A stretch of 64,000 nt of DNA from Siphonodentalium dalli (GCA_032622095.1 CP136069.1:35314194-35378193), one strand, 5' to 3'; shown: positions 13,801 to 22,810, numbered from the stretch's first letter. Notes: generated from the sequence alone by a model not told the origin. A program made the numbers and translations.

Positions 13801-16800
13801 AATAGTGTGTCTGTCATTTGCAGAATGAGGTCACCAAATTCACCCTCTGGGAACCTCATTCTGCTGAGGTTTGAACTGCTATGGGAGACACCTAGGATCA
13901 GGTTGAAATTGGTTATGTTCACCCACCTCTATTATGCATTTTATCTTCTACAAATTAGGGAATAATGGAAACTGAAGAGGGGAAAATTAACTAAACACAA
14001 TGTTAATTTGAGGCTGTAGATACTTCCCAGAAGATGAGGCTTAAGCAGAATGAGGTCACCAAAGGGTGAATTTAGTGATGCTAGCCCGCTATTTCAAGGC
14101 TTGTGTTCAGATTGTGTTATTATTCATATATGTTTTCTTGGGTGCAATTTATTTGTGCATGCATAAATATATTTAACTATATTGTTCTTTTCAGGTGACT
14201 AAAGCTCAGTTTGGAGCTTGGGCTGCTGCCCCTACAGTTTTCCATCCACCAAATCGCACAGATAGAAAACCATTAAAAGGTAAATTATAGTTTAAACAGA
14301 GTATGTATAGGAGGTGAACATACTCTGTTGAGTAAGTTATTCAGAGATTTGAACATGAAAACAGTTTGTAAATGAGAGTTCTCATGCCAGAATCTCTGAA
14401 TATCCAACAAACCATGGTACTCCAAAAAATATAAAAGAAAGTTCACAAAAAAGAAAAGTGCTTTGTATAGCACTACATGCTACAAAGTGAGATCAAGCCT
14501 TGAAATAGTGTGTCTGTCATTTGCAGAATGAGGTCCCCAGAGGGTGAATTTAGTGATGCTACCCCGCATAGCGGGCTAGCATCACCAAATTCACCCTCTG
14601 GGGACCTCATTCTGCTTACACCTCAGCAGAATGAGGTTTCCAGAGGGTGAATTTGGTGATGCTAGCCCGCTATGCGGGGTAGCATCACTAAATTCACCCT
14701 CTGGGAACCTCATTCTGCAAATGACAGACACCCTATTTCACGGCTTGAGTGAGATGTCCTTTTCCGGTACGTTCTATGGTGTTACTCGGAACAGTGCCGA
14801 AACAACTTCCAGACTCTGTATCTATTGTAAGCAACTTTGTGCTTGCGTTTGATTATATGATTCATGGCGACGTCTGTACTGCATGTCATTACACTGTTTC
14901 ACTGACCTACCTGTATTATCTGAGGCAAAGATAACTGCTGGATACCAGATATAAGCTAATGTCTGCATTGTAAATATCGGCAGAAATTGTATTTATTCAT
15001 CTACACCAATGATTTGTGTGATCAGTAATATCTTGAAAATGCAAATAGTTGTATTGTATGCATATTTACCATCACAAGCACAACAGTCACAAGGACTTTT
15101 AATGAAGTATAGGTAAAGTTAGCATTTTCCCATTTAGATATATTTATCCTTTGTCTCCCCTGTCCAAAAATTTTCGGCGGGGGATTTAGGAATGGATTCT
15201 GTCCGTCTGTCTGTCTGTTCGTCCCAAAAAAATTCCGGGGGTTATTTCCAACCATTATCAACAGATTGATAACCATAGGGGTTAGTCAGCACCGGACTTG
15301 CTACCTCTTTTTATCTTTAATGTGACGGAAATATACAGAATGACACGAGTGTGCTAATGGGTTTGTTGATACGGCACGAGTCTTCAGCCTCGAGTTCTAT
15401 CCTTCAGTGATGGCAAAAGTGCCTTATCGACAAACCCATTAACACAGGTGTCGGGCTGTGTTTATCACATACCCACCGTCCTAGAATCCATGAATTTAAA
15501 AAAACAGACCTGCAAGGTTTATTCAGGCACATCCAGATCTTGATTTGTCATGTGTGATGATGCTATTATTTTATTGTTCCAGTTTCATGGTTAAAGTATG
15601 GCAAGCCGTTTTCACATTTTCGATTGATTTAGACTTAAGTCCAATTATTTGGACTTAAGTCCAAATAATTGGACTTAAGTCCAAATAATTGGACTTAAGT
15701 CCAAATAGCGAATTGGACTTAAGTCCAAATACCACATAATTGTGAATTCGGCGAGGAATTGGACTTAAGTCCAATTGATTTGGACTTAAGTCCAAATACC
15801 GATATTTTCATCTATTTGGACTTAAGTCCAATTCCTCGCCGAATTCACAATTATGTGGTATTTGGACTTAAGTACAATTCATTTGGACTTAAGTCCAATT
15901 CATCTGTATAAGAAACACCCCCATCAGATATTAAGCAGGTCTGGTTTTGCTCATAGGGCGGAGTTGTGGGAAAATGGCCGTTTACATTTGGGTCTAATTC
16001 TTGTTGATCTTGTTAATTGTTACCTTTCTCAACATATATAATGAATCAGCTCGATGTGGACCAGATCAAATATAAGACACTTAGTAAATGCAATAAACGA
16101 AACTGCGTGTAGCCTACACTACATGCTGTCAAATAACAATTGAATCAAGTCGTGAATTAATTTTACTTCATTCATGCATGCAGTTAGCATTTATTAAGAT
16201 GCCAATTCGGATTCGAAACATTTTCAATCTCGGCATGCCGAAAACAAGCCACGTGGCAAAGGGGACGTACGGAGTTAGTCTTGGAGTCAGGAATGCCCTG
16301 GTTAGTACGAAGTTTGACTGTCAATCAAAACTTGCAGGAATATACCGTTACAAAGAAGGGGACTATCGTTTCAAACCAGATGAATTGGACTTAAGTCCAA
16401 ATGAATTGGACTTAAGTCCAAATCAATTCACTAATTGGACTTAAGTCCAAATAATTGGACTTAAGTCCAATTGATTTGGACTTAAGTCCAAATCAATTCG
16501 CTAATTGGACTTAAGTCCAATTCATTTGGACTTAAGTCCAATTATTTGGACTTAAGTCCAAATAATGGACTTAAGTCTAAATCAATCAAAAATGTGAAAA
16601 CGGCTTGCCATATTAAAGCAGACATCATTGACGTCGTGTGACGGCAATGGGATGCATGTTCCGTATAGGAACTAGGGATCTGTGAATCAGGGATTTTGCA
16701 TCGAATCAAATCTCGATATCGAATCTCCTTCCTGATATCGACATCGAATCTCGAATCGAATCAGATAGCGATTGACATTGTCTACCATTGTGTATTTCGG

Positions 16801-19800
16801 TGTCTCATATGATGCATTTAATTTCTATCTAGCTGTTTCATGGCGAACATGACACAAGAAGTGACAGTAAGACACTTGAAGACAGTTCACTCAACGTATC
16901 ACAAATCCCATGGAATGAAAGTCACTTGTCTACATTATTTAATAAAGATAATAAAGATTTGACACTAGTGGACATGGGTACACCGTTCAGCTATATGATT
17001 GTTGTAGTCCGATACCAATGGTTACTGGTAGTTATCTGTTAAACTGTTCGCCCCACAATAGTTTAAACACCTACATCACATATTCACAGTAGTTGTCTTC
17101 ACAGAGGGGGTGCCAGAAAACAGACACAAGTGTTAAATGTTATCATCAAGATTCAACGGATCGAAACTTGGTGCAACGCACTCGATTTCTCGGGAAACAG
17201 AAACTGAAAATAGGAAATATATAGGAATTCTGTCGGCAGTGTGGCAGAAAACTGGTCGCACATGATAACGTCCATTTAAGAACGTAATAGACCGATAAAA
17301 AAGCATGCCTTCCCTTGACCACAACTAAAGTCCGTAACCTATCATGGCTATTATTTGAAGTGTATGCTATTGAGACAGAGTTTCGCTGAATGGAATTTGG
17401 TTCCATTGTCTCTTGGGTGTCAATAGTTATGGCCCCTTATCAAGGCCTGACCTAGGCCATTTTTACCAAGCCGGTACACTGGGATTGGTGACATTAGTGT
17501 TTGGGTGCCCTAACAAACTTTACTTTGTAGATATCAACTACCAATAATGACCTTCCTCCCAGTTGATTTAGGCCAGATGATAATTTATTGCTAGATTGGT
17601 CACACAATAGCGTTATAATAGAAATGGGTGTGTTATAATTAGTCAGATTTTATTGCCAAAAACATCGCAAATCGAAGGTAGAGGTATAGAGATCATTAAA
17701 AAACACAGAATTAGCCTGCGATGAACCGGATTCTTGAATACCTGGACCATTAACAAATAATTTATGTACCAACAGAAAAAGAATGGTACATCGACAAACT
17801 GGAAGCTTTCTTGTCAGTAATCAACAATGTCTGATTGAAAACGAGTACCCACCATAACATAACATAAGTATAAACAAATAACTCACAATAAACAGGAATA
17901 TTTTGAATGTGTCTTGGTTTTTCATGCTAATTTTTGTTCGATTTAGTCTAGTATTGTACTTATTATACGCCCGTTTGAAAAAACGGTCGTATTATGTAAA
18001 TGGGTTGTCCGTCCATCTGCTTTTGGTTTCCGGATGATATCTTTAGATTGAATGAAGTGAACTGAACCAAATTTGGTATGTTAGTTTACCACACCAGAAT
18101 ACAGATCAAGTTTGAATATGGGTTTCGTCCACATGATTTTGACTGAGTTATGCCCATGCTCATGAGTTATGCCCCTTTTTCGACTTAGATTTTATTTTTG
18201 TTATTATTTCGTCTTAAGTCAAAGGTTTCAAACAAATGAATTAAACCTTGCCCAACTCTACGCCAGAAACGGGCGCATTATGCCACGCCCCAACGGCGTG
18301 CTCTTGTTTGTAAGTTTACATCTGCAAAATTTTAAATTCAAAATACCTAGACCGAAAACATCCGGAATCAGTCACATTAAGACATCAAGAACTGGCAAAT
18401 TGTAACCCATGCTTTGACAACTATGCTTCAAGTTGACACTAGCACAGGTCTGTGTTAAAATTTATGTTTCGTTTGGTGTAAAATTATGGTATTGGTGAAT
18501 AACTAATGATATATAATTTAATTATTACATTTCTATCGTGTAACTTATAAGCCAAGGTCATATTTATAAATAGTTTGGTTTCTACTCTCCCACCCATATT
18601 TTTCAGACAGGGTAGGTAGAACATTTATTTGCATTCAAAGGTGTATGCAATTTATGCATAATATTCTTCTCTCTATTTCCCAGGTAACTCAAGTATCTTT
18701 GTAAGGACACTAACTGGAAAGACACTCACTATTGGTGTCAAAGATAATGACACGATCGATGATGTCATGTCTAAAATCCAGGATACGGAGGGCATACCTC
18801 CAGATCAGCAGAGACTCATATTCTCCGGACAGCAATGTGTCAAGGGTGGATTATCACTGGAAGATCACATGATCGGTCATGAAGACACAATACATCTAGT
18901 TCTTCGTCTGAGAGGAGGTGGCGGTGAAATTCCACCAAAAGGTATATTGAAACAACTCAAATTTTCAGGCCTTTTTTAGACTGATTTTGAAAGCTTTTTC
19001 CAATGAAATATATTACATGTATGACATAAAGTAGATCGCTACATTTAAGATGTTACAAATATTTGCTGATCCTCATACTATACATTGGAATGGTCTGTTC
19101 TTCATTTCTAGGGATGTTTTTATAATATGAGCAGACGACAGTCAGAAAAAATATCCCTGATATTTCTCCTTGAATTCCCATTCATTTATTTATTGGGATG
19201 TCCATAAATAAGCTTAGCAAACACCTCGTCAGCTAGTATTCAGTTAGCAAAGGGTTAAATGAAGTGCTCCATCTTGAATATTCATTAGCCATCATTTAAA
19301 TAGTCAATATTACATTAAGACCAAGAGAAAATAAAATGAAAACACCACCCCTCCCAAAAACACAGGTATAATTTTTTTTGGACTAGTCGTTTTTATATAA
19401 GTTTCTAAAGTATCTCTCGTATGTGCCCATATAAGGCTGCATATTATTTTTTTCATCCAAAACACTTTTTTGAATCGCTTACATTGATTTTTTTTATTTT
19501 TCAGAGCCATTCTCACCTCAACAAGCAGGTAATTACATTCATAATAATATATTTACTGTCCTACAAGCATTCGTGTTGTGAAACATGGAATGGAGGATGT
19601 AGGTTGGTTGAAGTCACATTAAGCAACATCACGTTATGTCATGTTACGTCACATCATGTTATGTGATGTCACATTATGTGACATCATGTTATGTGATGTC
19701 ACGTTGCATGCAAGCCCCAACTTGTTTGTTTTCATATTGCATGGATGCAACTTACAACGTGATACTAGAAAAATCGTTCAAACTGGCACCAAATTCTCCT

Positions 19801-22034
19801 TTAATCTGCATTGTGCTGTGTTGTGTGTAAATCATTCAAACTGGGCACCAAATGCTCTTTTAATCTGCATGTTGTGTGTAAATATTAGAAAGGGAAGTTG
19901 ATTATGTTTTGGGTTCAACACAAAATGTCAGACCAACTTGCATCCATGCTCCATGGATCACAACAAAATCAGCATCCATTACTTAAATGAATATCATAAA
20001 GTTAACAATCAAAGAGCTTTAGAAATGCCAAACAGTTTGCATATGAAATAATGAATACTTCCTGCTCAATGTGCATGTGTCAGTTTTGAATAAATGTATG
20101 AATTCAAAACTGAACAAAAAAATAGTACAGAGTGAATTTACGAGTAAGTTATTGTGATGAAGACTATAGTCAGTGATGAGCTCGGACTCGCTCTGTATGC
20201 TGCGTCCAGGTCACTGAACCTATTGGAAAGCCTGACAACAACTACGGACGTTGTTCATTTCAGGAATTTGCGATATCAGTTTGCAATAAACTGTCGAACA
20301 TTCAGCATTGTGACACTTTGTTAGCATTCAAGCAAGCACTCAAGCCTGCAAATATTAATCTGTCATTTGCAGAATGAGGTCCCCAGAGGGTGAATTTTGT
20401 GATGCTACCCCGCACAGTGGGCTAGCATCACCAAATTCGCCCTCTGGCGACCTCATTCTGCTTAGGCCCCATCTTCAGGGAAGTATATGTAGTCTTATAT
20501 TAACCCTTTGAGTGCCAGGTCCGATTTTTGTATCAACCCATATACCCTGTGCCAATGCATTCTCTTATATATGCGAGTCGACCATAGGTCGCCTCGCATA
20601 TATAAGAGAATGCATTGGCTTAACATTTTTTTTTTTTTTTTTTTTTAACAATTTTTTACAATTTTAATATATTTTATTATATTCTTTAACAGACTTATTG
20701 TGTAGGTTTAGGGCCGATAATATCGGCCCCTGGCACTCAAAGGGTTAACATTGTTTTTAATTACTTTTTCCCTTCTCTTCAGTTTCTATATCTCTAATTT
20801 GCACAAAGAAGATAAAATGCATAATCAAGGTGACTAATGGGTGGACATCACCTACTGCAACTGGTGAACTTCAAATTGATCCTAGGTCTCCCATAGCAGT
20901 TGAGGCCTAAGCAGAATGAGGTGCCCAGAGGGTGATGCTAGCCTGCTTTGCAGGATGGCGTCACTAAATTCACCCTCTGGTGACCTCATTCTGCAAATGA
21001 CAGACACTATTAATTTTGCAGCTTTGCAAGCACTGAAAACACATCTTTTCCATCTTTGTTTCAAACCTGATCATAAGCAAATACAGAACAACAGTATGCA
21101 CTTGTTAGTTTCAACACTGATGTTTTCCTTCAATGACTTTCACTGAATTTTAATTATCTTGATTAGACTGTGTACAGTTTTAATGATGCCAATATTTTAT
21201 CTCTTTCTCCATATTTTAAATTTCTTGGTTGTTGTTAACCAATTGTTATATTGTGTCTTCGGGAAGCCTTTTTTATGTCACACGTATTGAAACTAATTGT
21301 TGTTTAATGCGTTTTTCAATGTATGCATAATAATAATAATAATTTTATTGCAGCGATACCAGATGCTGAGTACATGCCACTAGTTAAATTACAGACATTT
21401 GATGGATTTTGGAATCTAAACAAGGATCTCGCTGATGCAATTAAGTGTTCTCTTGAACATTTGAAAGAAAATCACAAATGTTCTGTAAGTATAAAGTTTC
21501 ATATGCTGAGAATTATCCGAAGCATTTTTCAATGTAAATCGTTATCCTAGTGATTCATTTGTATGCACTGACGAAGGAAAATTTTCCCAATAGTGCATTG
21601 TGAAGTTCATCTATTTTATGTTAAAAAAAGAACCATGTAAACTGCTATATATGAAGTAACTCCTCTTCACGGACAGCAATTACAACAACAACAAAAGTTT
21701 TGGACAGACATGTTTTAGCTTTTCAAAAAACTCTGTTATCATCTGGTCTCACACATGTTTGACTTATGAGTGATTGAAAAGAAGGACTTAAATTTTCCAC
21801 ACAAATCACCAAATCGGTTATCAGTTGCATATGTGAGTAACCTGCACTGTTTGTTTGCAGACTGATATGATCTGGGCAACATGTTTGGCCATCGCATATC
21901 TAAGGAAGGCGTATCCTGCTGAGAAGAATGAGTGGCAGCTGATTGAGAAGAAGGCAATTGATTGGCTGAAATCGCTGGATTCTTCTGTCAATATTGACCC
22001 TGTCATCACAGAAGCCTTAAGGGTTCTTTCCTAA
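1707..22034 (+). CDS. VWA domain-containing protein 5A-like gene with internal ubiquitin-like domain (gene A, 5' partial)
   Basis: Fourteen exons are proposed: 1707-1833, 3480-3624, 6472-6548, 7737-7851, 8780-8935, 10551-10587, 10992-11071, 11138-11291, 12073-12212, 14195-14279, 18684-18941, 19512-19535 (approximate), 21354-21484 and 21861-22034. They join into one frame of 567 codons including the stop, and every phase fits. The product runs from the VWA domain just after DRSG, through the VWA5A middle region (motif IHRLAAK), a ubiquitin-like domain, and the VWA5A C-terminal region ([10 protein letters not shown]). Family knowledge: VWA5A proteins are intracellular VIT-VWA proteins of unclear biochemical role, and human VWA5A was described as a candidate tumour suppressor. 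The ubiquitin-like domain is not part of the usual VWA5A layout as I know it. The VIT exons and DRSG exon should lie upstream of the window. No bacterial-style operon applies; the downstream paralogue is gene B. Confidence 0.88.
2121..2561. mobile_element. MITE with GTGACC termini and two internal hairpins
   Basis: Inverted repeats of about 60 bp begin GTGACCCGCCATATCAAATC and end in the complement. AAAT lies on both sides as a 4-bp target duplication. Each arm holds the long hairpin with core GCATTCTCTTATATATGCGA. A second copy is at 41150-41606. Confidence 0.8.
3079..3190. mobile_element. Partial TTAA-type MITE with hairpin module
   Basis: TTAACCTTTCCATGACTGGAGC starts the copy, followed by a decayed hairpin of the GCATTCTC type. 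The right end is missing. Confidence 0.6.
3480..3624 (+). CDS. Gene A exon: VWA domain, MIDAS threonine
   Basis: Acceptor TTGTTTTAG, donor GAG|GTGAGC, 145 nt. It encodes a segment ending [16 protein letters not shown], which fits the VWA5A motif LGGTEI, where the threonine is the third MIDAS element. The frame stays open past the donor for 36 more codons, through a 33-bp minirepeat. Confidence 0.9.
3632..3760. repeat. 33-bp tandem minirepeat after the donor of a gene A exon
   Basis: About 3.5 units of a GAGAAGTCAGGGCCCCATGC-containing 33-bp sequence, starting some 15 bp past the splice donor at 3625. The unit is a multiple of three and reads EKSGPHAKS(S/T)L in the exon frame, until a TAG at 3733. 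Confidence 0.85.
4040..5560. repeat. Degenerate tandem repeat, units of about 135-165 bp
   Basis: Repeated blocks contain ACATGGCCGCCAG, CCATCTTGGATTT, GGTCGGATCGTTATGAAA and TTGACATTGACATGTAGATG in order; CCATCTTGGATT recurs about six times between 4420 and 5275. Short related pieces recur near 36770-36870 and 47740-48000, so the family is dispersed. Confidence 0.75.
5790..6420. repeat. Dispersed repeat copy (TACTAAATGGATTC family)
   Basis: Contains the family blocks ACTAAATGGATTCTTCCACTC, ATACATTG, CATCTGGAGGGATGT, GCAGACGACAG and, near 6305-6370, a TTATCTGAACATTTCC block. Relatives lie near 19085, 25870, 39360, 41620, 42168, 48065, 50570 and 63680. Consensus ends resemble TTAACCCTTTC, so it may be another TTAA element. 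Confidence 0.5.
6472..6548 (+). CDS. Gene A exon: VWA domain, TDGEV strand
   Basis: Acceptor TTTGTTACAG, donor GCGAG|GTGAAT, 77 nt, phase 0 in and 2 out. It encodes [20 protein letters not shown], the central strand of a VWA fold with the conserved TDGEV aspartate. Confidence 0.9.
6690..6900. mobile_element. Tc1/mariner-like palindromic MITE
   Basis: Near-perfect palindrome of 211 bp beginning CAGTAATGCCCTAA and ending GGGCATTACTG, with TA before it. It could fold into one long hairpin. Other copies: 36926-37106 (complete), and fragments at 12353-12463, 39187-39318 and 42762-42812. Confidence 0.75.
7123..7246. repeat. Inverted repeat (hairpin) around 7123-7246
   Basis: GATCCGATAACCCATGGCTG near the left and CAGTCATGGGTTATCGGATC near the right form arms of about 30 bp with a loop of about 60 bp. 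Confidence 0.6.
7737..7851 (+). CDS. Gene A exon: VWA domain, GIG segment
   Basis: Acceptor ACATTTCAG, donor AAG|GTGATT, 115 nt. It encodes [20 protein letters not shown] and then [38 protein letters not shown]-like sequence is very typical of VWA5A. Confidence 0.92.
8456..8602. repeat. TATTATATATATTATAT simple repeat
   Basis: Two blocks of AT-only repeat with the ~17-bp unit ATTATATATATTATATT, separated by unique sequence. Confidence 0.8.
8780..8935 (+). CDS. Gene A exon: end of VWA domain and following region
   Basis: Acceptor TTTCCACAG, donor AAG|GTAGGT, 156 nt, phase 0 at both ends. It encodes [20 protein letters not shown], then [20 protein letters not shown], then [12 protein letters not shown]. 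This corresponds to the VWA5A segment with the motif (W)xLP and the FxGxRxxxYA stretch after the VWA domain. Confidence 0.9.
10551..10587 (+). CDS. Gene A exon: short serine-rich linker
   Basis: A 37-nt exon between TACTCTTTTAG and GTGAGC encoding [12 protein letters not shown]. Its support is partly indirect. Joining exon 8780-8935 straight to 10992 would meet a stop after six codons, whereas inclusion of this 37-nt exon puts 10992 in an open frame that also matches the frame of 11138. Confidence 0.6.
10992..11071 (+). CDS. Gene A exon: middle region (3' boundary uncertain)
   Basis: Acceptor TTGGTTTTCAG. It encodes [17 protein letters not shown], reminiscent of the VWA5A strand around CLKYTLQG. 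Two 3' ends keep the frame: a GT donor after 11071, or a GC donor after 11041. The exon is needed to link the neighbouring phases, but its end is not certain. Confidence 0.55.
11138..11291 (+). CDS. Gene A exon: VWA5A middle region with IHRLAAK
   Basis: Acceptor AATTTCAG, donor GAAG|GTTAGA, 154 nt. It encodes [15 protein letters not shown] and continues to [18 protein letters not shown]. The IHRLAAK motif is a hallmark of VWA5A-family proteins and of the related region in vault PARP (PARP4). Confidence 0.88.
11581..11953. mobile_element. MITE of the AAGCCTTGAAATAGTG family
   Basis: Begins AAGCCTTGAAATAGTGTGTC and ends in the complement near ACACTATTTCAAGGC. It contains AGAATGAGG and CACCCTCTGG hairpin arms and a spacer with CTTCTGGGAAG and TGGGTGAACATGACC. 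Confidence 0.7.
12073..12212 (+). CDS. Gene A exon: VWA5A region with [11 protein letters not shown]
   Basis: Acceptor TTCTTTCAG, donor CCCAGG|GTTCGT, 140 nt. It encodes [20 protein letters not shown], then [18 protein letters not shown] and a short tail. It matches the family motif (S)FTAFVAV(D/N)K. A diverged second copy of the 3' part of this exon lies 117 bp downstream. Confidence 0.87.
12260..12345 (+). pseudogene. Diverged duplicate of the 3' part of gene A exon 12073-12212
   Basis: Frame reading [20 protein letters not shown] lies 117 bp (39 codons) after the matching [20 protein letters not shown] stop (TAG at about 12254) separates the two copies. It has no clear acceptor in the right phase, so it is probably a relic. 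Confidence 0.6.
12353..12463. mobile_element. Fragment of the CAGTAATGCCC palindromic MITE
   Basis: Left half only, from TA|CAGTAATGCCCTAAATAATC to GGAAAGCTCTCAC. Confidence 0.7.
13321..13497. mobile_element. Partial TTAA-type MITE (CCCTTTCATGAC) with hairpin module
   Basis: Starts TTAACCCTTTCATGACGG, followed by GTGCAGCATTAAAG and a full hairpin with arms around GCATTCTCTTATATATGCGA. The right half is decayed and no right end is found. Confidence 0.7.
13791..14102. mobile_element. MITE of the AAGCCTTGAAATAGTG family
   Basis: CAAGCATTGAAATAGTGTGTC at the left and GCTATTTCAAGGCTTG at the right, with the internal spacer in the opposite order to the copy at 11581. Confidence 0.7.
14195..14279 (+). 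CDS. Gene A exon: linker before the ubiquitin-like domain
   Basis: Acceptor GTTCTTTTCAG, donor AAAAG|GTAAAT, 85 nt, phase 0 in and 1 out. It encodes [20 protein letters not shown] and then RTDRKPLKG. Proline- and charge-rich, with no domain recognised; probably a flexible linker. Confidence 0.75.
14495..14746. mobile_element. Short, nearly symmetrical MITE of the AAGCCTTGAAATAGTG family
   Basis: Two successive hairpins with AGAATGAGGT...CACCCTCTGG arms fill the element. The spacer found in long copies is missing here. Confidence 0.75.
15597..16612. mobile_element. Element with TTGGACTTAAGTCCAA palindrome clusters
   Basis: TATGGCAAGCCGTTTTCACA at the left is mirrored at the right end (TGTGAAAACGGCTTGCCATA); terminal repeats are about 45 bp. 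TTAAAG is present on both sides (15591-15596, 16613-16618) as a probable 6-bp target duplication. About ten palindromes lie at 15630-15900 and about nine at 16380-16580. The middle has a short open frame (16178-16444) that I do not recognise. It lies in a gene A intron. Confidence 0.8.
16619..18683. other. Gene A intron with dispersed repeat pieces
   Basis: Near 16690-16760 is a short repeat of ATCGAATC-type words, similar to 48790-48860. At 17960-18307 is a repeat whose ends are inverted (ACGCCCGTTTGAAAAAACGG and CCAGAAACGGGCGCATTATG). Nothing else recognised. Confidence 0.4.
18684..18941 (+). CDS. Gene A exon: complete ubiquitin-like domain
   Basis: Acceptor ATTTCCCAG, donor AAAAG|GTATAT, exactly 258 nt, with phase 1 introns on both sides. 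It encodes a whole ubiquitin fold from [13 protein letters not shown] through [18 protein letters not shown] to HLVLRLRGG, followed by GGEIPPK. In ubiquitin numbering it keeps Leu8, Ile44, His68 and Val70 (the binding patch), Lys11 and Lys29. Lys6, 27, 33, 48 and 63 are replaced by R, M, T, Q and H. One residue is inserted around position 54. The RLRGG end is internal, not terminal. An in-frame ATG at 18767 is inside the domain and is not a start codon. Confidence 0.93.
19512..19535 (+). CDS. Gene A candidate 24-nt micro-exon
   Basis: Between TTATTTTTCAG and GTAATT lie 24 nt that encode EPFSPQQA when joined to the phase 1 ends on both sides. Being phase 1-1, it can be included or skipped without breaking the frame. 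Support is only the two splice sites and the frame; position accurate to a few bases. Confidence 0.45.
19610..19710. repeat. Short ATGTGATGTCAC repeats
   Basis: About eight words of the type CATGTTATGTGATGTCAC or their complement, palindromic around TGTGACATCA. Confidence 0.65.
20342..21025. mobile_element. MITE of the AAGCCTTGAAATAGTG family, with a nested MITE
   Basis: Hairpins at both ends (AGAATGAGGT arms at 20373-20462 and 20913-20998) and the long internal spacer. The spacer is interrupted by a TTAA element at 20500-20748. Confidence 0.7.
20500..20748. mobile_element. piggyBac-like MITE (TTAA, CCCTTTGAGTGCCAGG) nested in another MITE
   Basis: TTAACCCTTTGAGTGCCAGG at the left and CCTGGCACTCAAAGGGTTAA at the right: 16-bp perfect inverted repeats with TTAA duplications. 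It encloses one hairpin of the GCATTCTCTTATATATGCGA type. TTAA targets and CCC termini are piggyBac characters. Confidence 0.8.
21354..21484 (+). CDS. Gene A exon: VWA5A C-terminal region, part 1
   Basis: Acceptor TTTTATTGCAG, donor TCT|GTAAGT, 131 nt. It encodes [20 protein letters not shown] and then [17 protein letters not shown]. The family signature LVxLQxxDGxWxLxxDLA is clear. This confirms that the protein returns to VWA5A sequence after the ubiquitin-like domain. Confidence 0.9.
21861..22034 (+). CDS. Gene A last coding exon: VWA5A C-terminal region, part 2
   Basis: Acceptor TGTTTGCAG, 174 nt ending in TAA at 22032-22034. It encodes [20 protein letters not shown], then [20 protein letters not shown], then a short tail. 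The WAT-(alternating hydrophobic)-WEL(I/L)E(R/K)KAxxW pattern is the normal end of VWA5A proteins. Confidence 0.92.
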   Translation, partial: TDMIWATCLAIAYLRKAYPAEKNEWQLIEKKAIDWLKSLDSSVNIDPVITEALRVLS

Positions 22035-22810
22035 CAAGTCTCATGGAAGTACACCAGAGGTGTTAAATACATCCCATTAGTTTTATGAAAATGTCTATTC
22101 ATTGTTTCTCTACACTTGACATTTTCCACAGAGACTTGTCATGTGTTCGTTATCATGTGTTTTCTAGAGTAATAAAAGTTTGCGAACCCTGCCGTGCTCT
22201 CGAACAACACGTTGTTTACTGTCATTTCATGAGTTTTTGAACAGTTTAACTGAGAATTGTATAAGATATTTGTATAATATTGCCTTTAATACTTCAAGAA
22301 ATTGATGTATGAATTTTAGTAATCGTATTAGGCATTCGTGAATTATGGCAGTCTGAAGTGAGGTATATTCGATCGAATAACTTCCTTGATTAGTATTTTG
22401 TCATTAGACTAGAGATACGTTTGTTAAAGTTGCAAATTTGTGTTTTTTCCATTTGACATTTTCCTAACTTTTTAATTGAGATGAATATGAGAAATACTCA
22501 ATATATTCTTCTTTTACTTCTGAATATCTCACAGTTTTTTGTCGGGTTGAGACTGACTTCCTGGCCATGCACTGTTTGTAGTTCTTCGTGACCTACTATA
22601 GTCTCTATGGTGAAAGTTCTCATGGATGTTGAGTTATCAGATACTAATAAATATTTTCTGATTAATATTTTTTTAAACAGGGAATAAAATAAAAACACTG
22701 TGAGGATGGTGTTTTTATTTCTTTATACGGGATTTTATTGTCGCACTGGAGTTAGTTTGTGCCGGCATATTTTGACTTGAATTTGAAGATCTCTGTCTCG
22801 TTGGCTTAAC
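22035..22810. other. Gene A 3' UTR and downstream sequence
   Basis: Low-complexity AT-rich sequence with two AATAAA signals. No gene or known repeat recognised. Confidence 0.4.
22171..22176 (+). terminator. Polyadenylation signal of gene A (AATAAA)
   Basis: AATAAA lies 137 bp after the stop codon. A second AATAAA is at about 22683 and could serve a longer 3' UTR. Confidence 0.6.

Noticed and set aside
16178-16444. 88-codon frame in the CTTAAG element as a gene.
   Set aside because: Its C-terminal third is just the translated palindrome array, and the rest matches nothing I recognise.
18767-18979. Stand-alone ubiquitin-like open frame beginning at ATG 18767.
   Set aside because: The ATG is in the middle of the ubiquitin fold; the real domain begins at the acceptor at 18683 and continues to a splice donor at 18942.
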